64,000 bases of DNA from JAENVU01 sp038250905 (GTDB taxonomy: Bacteria > Actinomycetota > Acidimicrobiia > IMCC26256 > JAENVU01), in assembly GCA_038250905.1 (NCBI GenBank), contig JBBSBV010000011.1, positions 1-64,000 of the forward strand, given 5' to 3'. Shown one piece after another: positions 35,144 through 42,999 of the stretch. The notes under the pieces are model-generated. The model saw only the letters and a list, made by a program, of their open reading frames with translations. It was not told the origin of the DNA and did not search any database. The first letter of the stretch is position 1; the number at the start of each line of letters is the position of its first letter. A program made the translations under genes and the position numbers.

Positions 35144-35851
35144 CTACGCGCCGGCGTGCTGCATCCGGGCGACGAGTTTCGGCAGCAGCGTGGTTTCAGC
35201 CGCGGCCAGCTGCGCAGTGGTGGAGGCGTCCACGTCGAGGGTGAGCCGGTAGCGGCCGACCTGCACGGTGATGAGGTCGGTGAGTTCGGTGGTCGGCTGC
35301 GTGCCGACGGTCAGCGCGGTGGTCACCCGCAACGCGGAGACGTCGTCGCCCACCGCGTTCACCGAGATCGGGCTCACCGAGAGGCTGTTCACCTTGGTGG
35401 TGGCCGGGACCCGGGCGGAGACGAGCTTGCGGAGGAGATCCCCGAGGCAGGTGACGGTGGCGGGGTCGCGCCCGAGATCGAGTTGTGCCGCCACTTCGCT
35501 GCTCGTGCTGTACGCACTCGTCGTGCTGCTCATCGTCACACCGTTGTGAGCGAACCGGCGCGAGTGGCGCTCCAGGAACCCGCCCTGTTTCTTGTCGAGG
35601 TAGTCGGCACAGCTCGGCACCTTCTGGGCCGCGCCGTCGGAGAGTCCCGTGGGAACCGGGCGCGGGCTCACCACTGCGCCCGGCACGTCGCTCGCGCGGA
35701 GGAGCCCGGCGCGCACCACTCGCCGGACCGCAGTCAGGGGGTTGGTGGTGCTGGTGGAGCCCGAGGGCTTCGTGGCCGTGGAACTCCTGCTGCTCGCACA
35801 CGCCGCGGTGGCGGTGACGAGCAGGACGAACACGATTCCGATCCGGCGCAT
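35144..35851 (-). CDS. Lipoprotein, paralog A
   Basis: 235 aa. N-terminal signal RRIGIVFVLLVTATAACASS with a lipobox-like TAAC, then a Ser/Thr-rich linker and a globular domain with Cys in VPSCADYL and TVTCLGDLL that probably pair. It is a paralog of the next gene upstream (same order of motifs: PGAVV/PGWTH, CAD/CAN, ending DRMKKAGA or ARMQHAGA). Probable membrane-anchored extracytoplasmic protein of unknown function. Confidence 0.75.
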   Translation of the reverse strand: MRRIGIVFVLLVTATAACASSRSSTATKPSGSTSTTNPLTAVRRVVRAGLLRASDVPGAVVSPRPVPTGLSDGAAQKVPSCADYLDKKQGGFLERHSRRFAHNGVTMSSTTSAYSTSSEVAAQLDLGRDPATVTCLGDLLRKLVSARVPATTKVNSLSVSPISVNAVGDDVSALRVTTALTVGTQPTTELTDLITVQVGRYRLTLDVDASTTAQLAAAETTLLPKLVARMQHAGA

Positions 35852-35899
35852 CCGGCCAGTCTTGTCCGGGTACCCGCGTGATCGAGCGCGCCCGCTGGT

Positions 35900-36613
35900 C
35901 TAGGCGCCGGCCTTCTTCATGCGGTCGACGACCTCGGGCAGGAGGGTGGTCTCGAGCTGCGCGAGCCCGGCGGTGTCGGGCGCGAAGACCTCGAACGACA
36001 ACGCGTACTTGCCGATCTGCACACCGATCTGGTCGGAGAGCACGGTCTGGGTCTGTCCGGCGTTGGTGATGGTCGTGGTCAACCGGTACCCGAACTCGGC
36101 GTCGCCGATGTGGTCGACCGCGATGGGGCTCACGTCGAGCGAGTCGACGGTCAGGCCCTCGTCGGTGAAGGTCTTGCGGAACAGGTCGCGGTAGCAGTCG
36201 ATGGTGGTGGGGTCGAGGTAGAGGTCGAGTTGCTCGGCCACCGCGGCGGCGGAGTCGTAGACGTCGATGGAGTCGCTCACCCGGCTGCCGGCCTTGCGAA
36301 AGTCGGGCGACTTCGCGGAGTGGCCGCCGTCGTTCACCTTCGCCACCAGGTTGGCGCAGGTCGGGATCCCCGCGGCGAGCTTCTTCACCTCGGCCGCGGT
36401 GCTGGCGCTGCTGCTGGGCTTGTGGGTCCAGCCCGGGAGATCGGAGGGTCGGAGCAGTCCGGCGGTGACGACCGGGTCGTGGCTCGCCGCCGTGGTGGAG
36501 GTGGTGGTGGACGAGCCGCTCGGCGCCGAAGACTTGGACCCGCCGCTGCTGCCGCACCCGGCGGCGACCACGATCGCGGCGAGAGCGACGACGAGGACCC
36601 GGATCCGGCGCAT
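35900..36613 (-). CDS. Lipoprotein, paralog B
   Basis: 237 aa from ATG 36613 (MRRIRVLVVALAAIVVAAGCGSS): a clear lipobox AAGC. A Ser/Thr linker follows, then the domain shared with paralog A, including CANLVAKV and TIDCYRDLF. The two genes are in tandem, about 48 bp apart, and arose by duplication. Divergent from the mutase gene. Function unknown. Confidence 0.8.
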   Translation of the reverse strand: MRRIRVLVVALAAIVVAAGCGSSGGSKSSAPSGSSTTTSTTAASHDPVVTAGLLRPSDLPGWTHKPSSSASTAAEVKKLAAGIPTCANLVAKVNDGGHSAKSPDFRKAGSRVSDSIDVYDSAAAVAEQLDLYLDPTTIDCYRDLFRKTFTDEGLTVDSLDVSPIAVDHIGDAEFGYRLTTTITNAGQTQTVLSDQIGVQIGKYALSFEVFAPDTAGLAQLETTLLPEVVDRMKKAGA

Positions 36614-36669
36614 GCGGCCAGTCTCGTCCGGGCTGGGGTCGCAATCGGGGACACCGGTACGATCCGCCG

Positions 36670-38256
36670 ATGGCCGACGACGCACCCCGCTCCACCGACT
36701 CCGGTATCGAGATCAAGCCGCAGTACACCGCCGAGGATCTGGGCGAGTGGGACCCCGTCGCCCAGCTCGGCGACGCCGGATCGCCGCCTTACACCCGCGG
36801 CGTCTACGAGCAGATGTACCGCACCCGGCCCTGGACGATGCGCCAGTACTCGGGCTTCGGCACCGCCGCCGACACCAACAAGCGGTTCCACTTCCTCCTC
36901 GGCGCGGGCCAGACCGGCCTCTCCTGCGCCTTCGACCTCCCCACCCAGATGGGCTACGACTCCGACCACCCGCGCTCGGAGGGTGAAGTCGGCAAGGTCG
37001 GGGTGGCGATCGACTCGCTCGAAGACATGGAGATCCTCCTCGCCGGGCTGCCGCTCGACACCGTCACCACCTCCATGACCATCAACTCCACCGCCGCGAT
37101 CCTGCTGCTGATGTACGAGTTGGTGGCGGAGAACCAGGGCGTGCCCGCGTCGGCGATCGGCGGCACGATCCAGAACGACATCCTCAAGGAGTACGTCGCC
37201 CGCGGCACCTACATCTACCCGCCGCGCCAGTCGATGCGGATCATCACCGACATCTTCGCCTACTGCGGCGAGCACGTTCCGCGCTGGAACACCATCTCGA
37301 TCTCCGGCTACCACATCCGCGAAGCCGGCAGCACCGCGGTGCAGGAGATCGCGTTCACGTTGAGCAACGCGATCGCGTACGTGCAGGCCGCGGTCGACGC
37401 CGGTCTCGACGTCGACGACTTTGCGCCGCGCCTGTCGTTCTTCTGGAACGGTCACAACGACTTCTTCGAGGAGGTCGCGAAGTTCCGGGCCGCGCGGCGC
37501 ATGTGGTACTCGATCATGAGTCTGCGCTTCGGGGCGCAGAAGGAGAAGTCGAAGCTGCTCCGCTTCCACACGCAGACCGCGGGGTCGATGCTCACCGCGC
37601 AGCAACCCGAGAACAACATCGTGCGGGTCGCGCTCCAGGCGATGGCGGCCGCCCTCGGCGGTACGCAGTCGTTGCACACCAACGGCTTCGACGAGGCGCT
37701 CGGTCTGCCCACCGAGCGCGCCGCGCGCATCGCGCTGCGCACCCAGCAGATCGTCGCCTACGAGACGGGGATGACCGCCACCGTCGACCCGCTCGCGGGT
37801 TCGTACTTCGTGGAGTCGCTCACCGACGCGGTGGAGGCCGAGGCCTGGCGCTACATCGAGCGCATCGACGCCGAGGGTGGCGCGGTGGCCGCGATCGAGG
37901 CCGGCTTCATGCAGGACGAGATCGAACGGGCCGCCTTCGATTGGGCCAAGAGCGTGGACAACGGCGAGAAGATCATCGTCGGGGTCAACAAGTTCGCCGA
38001 CGCCGCCGTGGGTGAACCCGACGTGTTCCCGATCGACCCGGAGTTGGAGCGCCAGCAGGCCGGACGCGTGAAGGATCTGCGGGCCCGGCGCGACCAGAGC
38101 GCGGTGGACGCGGCGTTGGCCGACGTGCGCGCCGCAGCCCAGGGAACCCAGAACCTGCTGTACCCGATGAAGGAAGCACTGCGCGCCTACGCCACGTTGG
38201 GTGAGGTCTCGGACGTGCTACGTGACGAGTTCGGCGTGTACCAACCCGCCCGCTGA
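36670..38256 (+). CDS. Acyl-CoA mutase large subunit (methylmalonyl-CoA mutase family)
   Basis: 528 aa covering only the TIM-barrel substrate domain: RPWTMRQYSGFGTAADTN, GQTGLSCAFDLPTQMGYDSDHP, GTIQNDILKEYVARGTYIYPP, SMRI and GYHIREAGS are the family's active-site segments. The C-terminal cobalamin domain is absent, so a separate small B12-binding subunit is needed, as in isobutyryl-CoA or related mutases; none is seen nearby. Tyr of RQYSGF and Arg of SMRI resemble methylmalonyl-CoA mutase, but FGTA is closer to IcmA-type enzymes. Substrate unsettled. Carbon-skeleton rearrangement in propionate or branched acyl metabolism. Confidence 0.85.
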   Translation: MADDAPRSTDSGIEIKPQYTAEDLGEWDPVAQLGDAGSPPYTRGVYEQMYRTRPWTMRQYSGFGTAADTNKRFHFLLGAGQTGLSCAFDLPTQMGYDSDHPRSEGEVGKVGVAIDSLEDMEILLAGLPLDTVTTSMTINSTAAILLLMYELVAENQGVPASAIGGTIQNDILKEYVARGTYIYPPRQSMRIITDIFAYCGEHVPRWNTISISGYHIREAGSTAVQEIAFTLSNAIAYVQAAVDAGLDVDDFAPRLSFFWNGHNDFFEEVAKFRAARRMWYSIMSLRFGAQKEKSKLLRFHTQTAGSMLTAQQPENNIVRVALQAMAAALGGTQSLHTNGFDEALGLPTERAARIALRTQQIVAYETGMTATVDPLAGSYFVESLTDAVEAEAWRYIERIDAEGGAVAAIEAGFMQDEIERAAFDWAKSVDNGEKIIVGVNKFADAAVGEPDVFPIDPELERQQAGRVKDLRARRDQSAVDAALADVRAAAQGTQNLLYPMKEALRAYATLGEVSDVLRDEFGVYQPAR

Positions 38257-38273
38257 CGGGCTGTGCGCGGGGG

Positions 38274-38555
38274 CTAGCTGGCCCTCACCAGATCGTGGGC
38301 GCGCTCGGTGGTGGCGTTGATCTCGGCAAGGCGCCGGCGGGCCTCGGCCACACCCGACTGGCCGATCTCACGGGTCCGGGCATCGAGCCAGACCGTCCGC
38401 GCCAGGGTGTTCGAGCGCCGCTCGGCCCTGGCCTGCTTGGACTGCTTGGACTGCTTGGTCCCGGGTCGTCGGGCCTGCTGGGGCAGGTCGCCGTTGGTGA
38501 GGAGTCGTAGTTGCGTGGTCACGTGGTGAGTGTCGCATGGGGGTGTGACAGTCAT
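38274..38555 (-). CDS. Hypothetical protein
   Basis: 93 aa. Basic, with a Gln/Lys/Ser repeat (TKQSKQSKQARAERR) and a C-terminal helix (AEARRRLAEINATTERAHDL). No TM or signal. It may be a small nucleic-acid-binding protein; the family is not recognised. It converges on the mutase gene with an 18-bp gap. Confidence 0.45.
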   Translation of the reverse strand: MTVTPPCDTHHVTTQLRLLTNGDLPQQARRPGTKQSKQSKQARAERRSNTLARTVWLDARTREIGQSGVAEARRRLAEINATTERAHDLVRAS

Positions 38556-38702
38556 GCCGGGCCTCCGATTCCCGTGGTCCCGGTCTCCGCGTGCCCGGGA
38601 TGTCTTGGTGCTACCCCGGTCAACGCTCGAGTATTCACAATGGTTCCGAGGCGCCGGTCACATGCTGAGAGCCCCCGGAGAGCGGCTTCGTAGACTGCAG
38701 GA

Positions 38703-38722
38703 CTCCGGCTCCCGAGCCGGAG
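38703..38722. repeat. 8-bp hairpin upstream of cysteine desulfurase
   Basis: CTCCGGCT and AGCCGGAG flank a CCCG loop (38703-38722). Within the gap between the hypothetical gene and the desulfurase. It could be a leader or attenuation structure, or part of a repetitive element with the motif at 38764. Confidence 0.4.
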
Positions 38723-38763
38723 CTTGCGGAGGCGAGCCGGCACGGAGCGAGCGGAATGAGCGC

Positions 38764-38790
38764 ATGACCTTCAGGAGCGCGAGCGAAGGG
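38764..38790. repeat. 27-bp dispersed repeat, copy 1
   Basis: ATGACC, TCAGGAG, GCGAGCG and AGGG in order; 24 of 27 bases equal the copy at 58091-58117. Both copies are preceded by GCGGAA and by GC-rich hairpins. This copy ends three bases before the desulfurase start and supplies its ribosome site (GAAGGG). Confidence 0.5.
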
Positions 38791-38793
38791 CCC

Positions 38794-39972
38794 ATGAAGA
38801 CGATTCCGGGCGCGCGGGCGTACCTCGACCACGCGGCGAGCACGCCGATGCGCCCCGAGGCGGTCGCGGCGATGCTGCCGTTCCTCACCGACCACCCCGG
38901 CAATCCGTCGGGGAGTCACGGTGCGGCGCGGGCGGCCAAGACCGCACTCGAGGAGGCCCGCGAAGCCGTCGCCGCAGTCCTCGGCTGCGAGCCGCGCGAG
39001 GTGGTCTTCACCGGGGGCGGCACCGAGGCCGACAACCTCGCGATCACGGGCGGCGCGCGCGCCGCCCGGCGGATCGATGGCCTCGACGGCGTGGTCACCA
39101 CCGCGTTCGAGCACAAGGGCGTGTTGGCGGCAGCCGCACGGCTCGGCGCCGAGGGATTCCGGGTCGCGATCGCGCCCGTGACGAGCGCCGGCATCGTCGA
39201 CCTCGATGCGCTGGCGACCCGGCTCGACGACCGCACCGCGCTCGTCTCGGTGATGGGCGTGAACAACGAGGTGGGCACCATCCAACCGCTGCCGGAGGTG
39301 GCCGCGCTCGTCCGTCGACTCGCGCCGGGCGCCCGGCTCCACACCGATGCGGTGCAGGCCGTGCCCTGGGTCGACGTCGGGGTGCTCGCGGCCGACTTCG
39401 ACCTCATTGCGATCTCCGGGCACAAGTTCGGTGGGCCCAAGGGCGTCGGCGTGCTCGTCGTGCGCGACGGCATCGCCGTCGACGCCGAGATCGAGGGCGG
39501 CGGCCAGGAGCGCGGGCTGCGCGCCGGCACCGTGAACGTTGCCGGTGTCGTGGCGTTGGCGACTGCCCTGCGGGTGACGCACGAGAACCGGACCGCGGAG
39601 AACGCGCGGCTGCACGGTCTGCGCAGCCGGCTGCGCGACGGCCTGCTCGCGGCCATCCCCGACGCGTTCGTGAACGGCGACCAGGACCACACCACCGCCG
39701 GTCACCTGCACGTGGGGTTCCGCGGGGTGGAGAGCGAGGCCCTGCTCCTGCTCCTCGACCAGCAGGGTCTCGACGCTGCGGCCGGGTCGTCCTGCTCGTC
39801 GGGCGCCACCGAGATCTCCCACGTGCTCGCGGCCATGGGCATGGACCGCGCCGACGCGACCGCGTCCATCCGCTTGAGCCTCGGCTACGCGTCAACCGAT
39901 GCCGACATCGACCGCGCGCTCGCGTTGATTCCGGCCACGGTCGCGCAACTTCGCGGCGCGGTCGCCGCGTGA
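38794..39972 (+). CDS. Cysteine desulfurase (NifS/IscS type)
   Basis: 392 aa from ATG 38794 (MKTIPGARAYLDHAAST); the longer open frame upstream has no support. PLP enzyme: YLDHAASTPM, GGTEADNLAI, AFEHKGVL, the Schiff-base Lys211 in ISGHKFGGPKG and the catalytic Cys334 in SSCSSGATEISHVL. It transfers cysteine sulfur as a persulfide. The GTGA overlap with mnmA means it most likely supplies sulfur for tRNA thiolation; Fe-S assembly is possible too. Confidence 0.9.
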   Translation: MKTIPGARAYLDHAASTPMRPEAVAAMLPFLTDHPGNPSGSHGAARAAKTALEEAREAVAAVLGCEPREVVFTGGGTEADNLAITGGARAARRIDGLDGVVTTAFEHKGVLAAAARLGAEGFRVAIAPVTSAGIVDLDALATRLDDRTALVSVMGVNNEVGTIQPLPEVAALVRRLAPGARLHTDAVQAVPWVDVGVLAADFDLIAISGHKFGGPKGVGVLVVRDGIAVDAEIEGGGQERGLRAGTVNVAGVVALATALRVTHENRTAENARLHGLRSRLRDGLLAAIPDAFVNGDQDHTTAGHLHVGFRGVESEALLLLLDQQGLDAAAGSSCSSGATEISHVLAAMGMDRADATASIRLSLGYASTDADIDRALALIPATVAQLRGAVAA

Positions 39973-40997
39973 GCCGCGTCCTCGTCGCGATGAGCGGCGG
40001 TGTGGACTCGTCGGTCGCGGCCGCGCTCGTGCGCGACGCGGGCCACGAGGTCACGGGGGTGACACTCAAGCTCTGGGGCGGCGACAGTGATTCGGGATGC
40101 TGTTCGGTGTCCGACGTGGAGGACGCACGCCGGGTGGCCGCGCAACTCGACATCCCGCACTACGTCTTCAACTTCGCCGACGAGTTCACGGCGCACGTGG
40201 TGGAGCCGTACGTGGCCGACTACGCGGCGGGACGGACCCCGAATCCATGCATCGAGTGCAACCGGTCGATGAAGTGGGGTCGCCTGCTCGACCGGGCGCG
40301 GACGATGGGCTTCGACGCGGTGGCCACCGGCCACCACGCCCGCATCACCCACGACGCCGCGGGTCACGCGGAACTGCGGAGGGGTGAGGACCCGGCCAAG
40401 GATCAGGCGTACGTGCTCGCGGTGCTGGGGCCCGAGGCGCTCGCGATGACGATGTTGCCGGTCGGCGAGATGACCAAGGCCGACGTGCGTGCCCATGCAG
40501 CGCGCCTCCGGCTGCGGACGGCAGCCAAGGCCGAGAGCATGGACGTGTGTTTCATCACGCGCGGCGGCCGTACCGCGTTTCTCGACGCTCGGGTCCCGTC
40601 GACCCCAGGCCCGATCGTCGACATGGACGGCGCGGTGCTCGGCGACCACGACGGCGTGCGCAGCTTCACCGTCGGCCAGCGCCGCGGCCTCTCGGTGGCC
40701 GTGGGTGAGCGGCGCTACGTGGTGGACGTGGATGCAGCCACCGCGACGGTGACCGTGGGCGAACCGGCCGACCTCCTCCGCGATCAGGTGGCGGTGGAGC
40801 GGGTCACCTTCACCGGTGTGCCGATCGCCGACGGCACCACGGTCGCGGTACAGGTGCGCGCCCACGGTTCGGTGCAGCCCGGTGTGTGGCACGGCGACCG
40901 CGTGGCGTGGAACGTTCCGCAACCTCGGGTGGCTCCGGGCCAGACCGTCGCCCTGTTCGACGGCGACCGGGTACTCGGCAGCGCGATCGCCTGCTGA
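39969..40997 (+). CDS. mnmA: tRNA-specific 2-thiouridylase MnmA
   Basis: 342 aa, GTG start overlapping the desulfurase stop. The PP-loop SGGVDSS (9-15) binds ATP. The catalytic Cys94 is in PNPCIECN and the persulfide-forming Cys194 in MDVCFIT. The central tRNA-binding region and C-terminal beta-barrel (VGQRRGLSVAVGERRYV) are complete. It forms s2U at the wobble base of Glu, Gln and Lys tRNAs. Direct coupling with a cysteine desulfurase is a common actinobacterial arrangement. Confidence 0.95.
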   Translation: MSRVLVAMSGGVDSSVAAALVRDAGHEVTGVTLKLWGGDSDSGCCSVSDVEDARRVAAQLDIPHYVFNFADEFTAHVVEPYVADYAAGRTPNPCIECNRSMKWGRLLDRARTMGFDAVATGHHARITHDAAGHAELRRGEDPAKDQAYVLAVLGPEALAMTMLPVGEMTKADVRAHAARLRLRTAAKAESMDVCFITRGGRTAFLDARVPSTPGPIVDMDGAVLGDHDGVRSFTVGQRRGLSVAVGERRYVVDVDAATATVTVGEPADLLRDQVAVERVTFTGVPIADGTTVAVQVRAHGSVQPGVWHGDRVAWNVPQPRVAPGQTVALFDGDRVLGSAIAC

Positions 40998-41017
40998 ACC
41001 GCCCGAACCCGACGTAC

Positions 41018-41893
41018 TCAGTCTGTGCGGACGTGGATCCGGTGCGCCCGGGCGCGTTCGAAGAGGAGCGGCGCGGCGGTCGGGGTCACGAGCAGGAGGT
41101 TCGTGGTCATGGTCACGCCTTCCCTGCGTTCCCGGCGCACGATGTCGGCGTCGTCGGTGAGGAGCAGCGCGCAGGAACCGAACGACGCGCCCAGCCGTAG
41201 GTCGGCGGCACCCTCGGGCGGGCGGCGGCTCGGATCGGCGGGGCCGAACCCCATGATCCGGGCCCGGGGGAGCAGCACCGGATCGGTGAGGGTGAGGGGA
41301 TCGGCCACCACCATCCCGGCGGGCACCAGCACCACGAACCGGCGTGCGAGTTGGTGCACCAGGCGGATCACGAAGACCGAGGCCGGGACGGTGACGACCA
41401 GCACGACGATGCCGGCGGCCCACTCGCGATTGGCGAGCAGGAGCGGGCCGACCACGATCGCGGTACCGACGATCGCGATCGCGATCGGGGCGATGGGGAA
41501 CGCGACGGCGGGCGGGACCTTGAGCGGGAAGCGTTCCTCCTCGCCGTAGGCCGCGCCCTGCACGCACAGCCGGGCGAACTCACCGCGGGTGCCGAGCGCG
41601 CACGCGACCGCGGTGAGCACGATTGCGGCGGTCCACCCGATGGCCGAGGCGCGACCGGTGAGCGCGACCGCGACCGACGCGCCGAACGCGATCGGCATGC
41701 CGAACCGCGCGACGGTGAGCGACATCGGCCGGGGCACCAGCGTGGCGAGCAACACCACGGTCCATCCGACCCATGCGAGCACCGCGGCGACGAGGCGCGC
41801 GGTGGTGGGCCAGGGCGCGATCGCGTCGGCGAAGGCGCCGCCCGCGGTCACGGGCAGGCTGATCCAGATCGCGCGCAGAAACCATATGTTCAT
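41018..41893 (-). CDS. Hypothetical membrane protein
   Basis: 291 aa from ATG 41893. Four to six hydrophobic segments (WISLPVTAGGAFADAI, LVAAVLAWVGWTVVLLATLV, IAFGASVAVAL, WTAAIVLTAVACAL, AFPIAPIAIAIVGTAIVVGPLLL, AAGIVVLVVTVPASVFVI) are followed by a soluble C-terminal domain of about 110 aa (VLVPAGMVVADPLTLTDP...). It converges on mnmA and diverges from the MetE-like gene. No known family is recognised. Confidence 0.7.
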   Translation of the reverse strand: MNIWFLRAIWISLPVTAGGAFADAIAPWPTTARLVAAVLAWVGWTVVLLATLVPRPMSLTVARFGMPIAFGASVAVALTGRASAIGWTAAIVLTAVACALGTRGEFARLCVQGAAYGEEERFPLKVPPAVAFPIAPIAIAIVGTAIVVGPLLLANREWAAGIVVLVVTVPASVFVIRLVHQLARRFVVLVPAGMVVADPLTLTDPVLLPRARIMGFGPADPSRRPPEGAADLRLGASFGSCALLLTDDADIVRRERREGVTMTTNLLLVTPTAAPLLFERARAHRIHVRTD

Positions 41894-41953
41894 GAGAGGA
41901 AGCGCGCTCCGCTTCGGAGGGTGCGAACGATGCGTTCGTATACTAGGAACCGT

Positions 41954-42961
41954 ATGGCCCCAAGCCTGCACGGTGGAGTGTTCCCGACAGGGCTGGCAAC
42001 GGGGATCGGGAGCGTTCCGTTCACGGATGCTCGCGATGCCGCGATGCTCGTCCTCCGCACGCAGCCCGACCTGCCTGCGATCCCGCAACTCGCGTCGCCT
42101 CGTGAAGGTGTGGTCGCGCAGTGGGCGAGCGCACTGCCCGAGGTGACCATCGCGCCCGACGGTTCGATCGTGGTCGACCTGGACCGGGTCGGTGAGCCGA
42201 TCACCGCGGAGTTCACCGAGGAGTTCCACGCGGGCCTGCTGGGCTTTCTCGATGCCGCGGCCACGAGTGAGACCCCGTTGCAGCGCGTGAAGGCGCAGGT
42301 GGTCGGTCCGCTCACGCTCGGCGTCGCGCTCGTGCGCGCCGGGATCACGCCGACCGTCGCGTTCGAACGCTCGTTGGAGACCGTCGAGGCCTGGATCGGT
42401 GCGCTCGAAGCGCTGCTCGCCCGGCGGCTGCGCGGCGCTCGACCGCTGCTCTTCCTCGACGAGCCGGCGCTGGTGCTCTGGGCGAGCGACGACGGGCCGA
42501 TCGAGCGTGAGACTGCGATCGACGTCCTCTCGAGTGCGCTCGCGGCCAGTTCGGTGGAGACCGGCGTGCACGTGTGCGGCGACGGCGACATCCGCCTCGC
42601 GTTCGAAGCCGGCCCCACCGTGTTGGGAGTGCCGGTCTCGGCCCGCCTCGTCGACGATGTCGGTTCGCTCGTGCGTCACCTCGATGCCGACGGGTGGATC
42701 GCGTGGGGCGCGGTGCCGACCGACCGCCCGATCGGCGAGAGCGCCGACCCACTGTGGCGGGAACTGGTCGGGGTCTGGTGCGAACTCACCCGGCGGGGTT
42801 GTGAGCCGCTGCGGATCCGTAGTCAGGCGATCATCACGCCCGCGTGCGGTCTCGTGAACCACGGACCCTCGCAGGCCGAGCACGCGATGCGGCTCGCCTC
42901 CGAACTCGCGGAGCGCGTCGCCGCGCAACGGGCCGCGGCGCGGCTCACCGCCGGCGCGTAG
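41954..42961 (+). CDS. MetE/UroD-superfamily methyltransferase-like protein
   Basis: 335 aa from ATG 41954. TGIGSVPFTDARDAAMLVLRTQPDLPAIPQL, KAQVVGPLTLG, LLFLDEPAL, VHVCGDGDIRLAF and TPACGLVNHGPSQAEHAMRLASELAERV fit the C-terminal domain of cobalamin-independent methionine synthase and related UroD-fold enzymes. Possible Zn ligands are the His and Cys of VHVCG and the Cys of TPACG. It lacks the N-terminal MetE domain, so the methyl donor and acceptor are unknown. Ends 38 bp before ligA. Confidence 0.75.
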   Translation: MAPSLHGGVFPTGLATGIGSVPFTDARDAAMLVLRTQPDLPAIPQLASPREGVVAQWASALPEVTIAPDGSIVVDLDRVGEPITAEFTEEFHAGLLGFLDAAATSETPLQRVKAQVVGPLTLGVALVRAGITPTVAFERSLETVEAWIGALEALLARRLRGARPLLFLDEPALVLWASDDGPIERETAIDVLSSALAASSVETGVHVCGDGDIRLAFEAGPTVLGVPVSARLVDDVGSLVRHLDADGWIAWGAVPTDRPIGESADPLWRELVGVWCELTRRGCEPLRIRSQAIITPACGLVNHGPSQAEHAMRLASELAERVAAQRAAARLTAGA

Positions 42962-42999
42962 CGCGCCCCGGGTCGCATCCCGTCGTTAGAGTCGCAGGC

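Noticed and set aside
35196..36728. 510-aa minus-strand open frame
   Set aside because: Arg-rich out-of-frame shadow of the two lipoprotein genes.
41351..41953. Extended reading frame in front of the MetE-like gene
   Set aside because: Charged low-complexity peptide antisense to the membrane-protein gene; the true start is ATG 41954.
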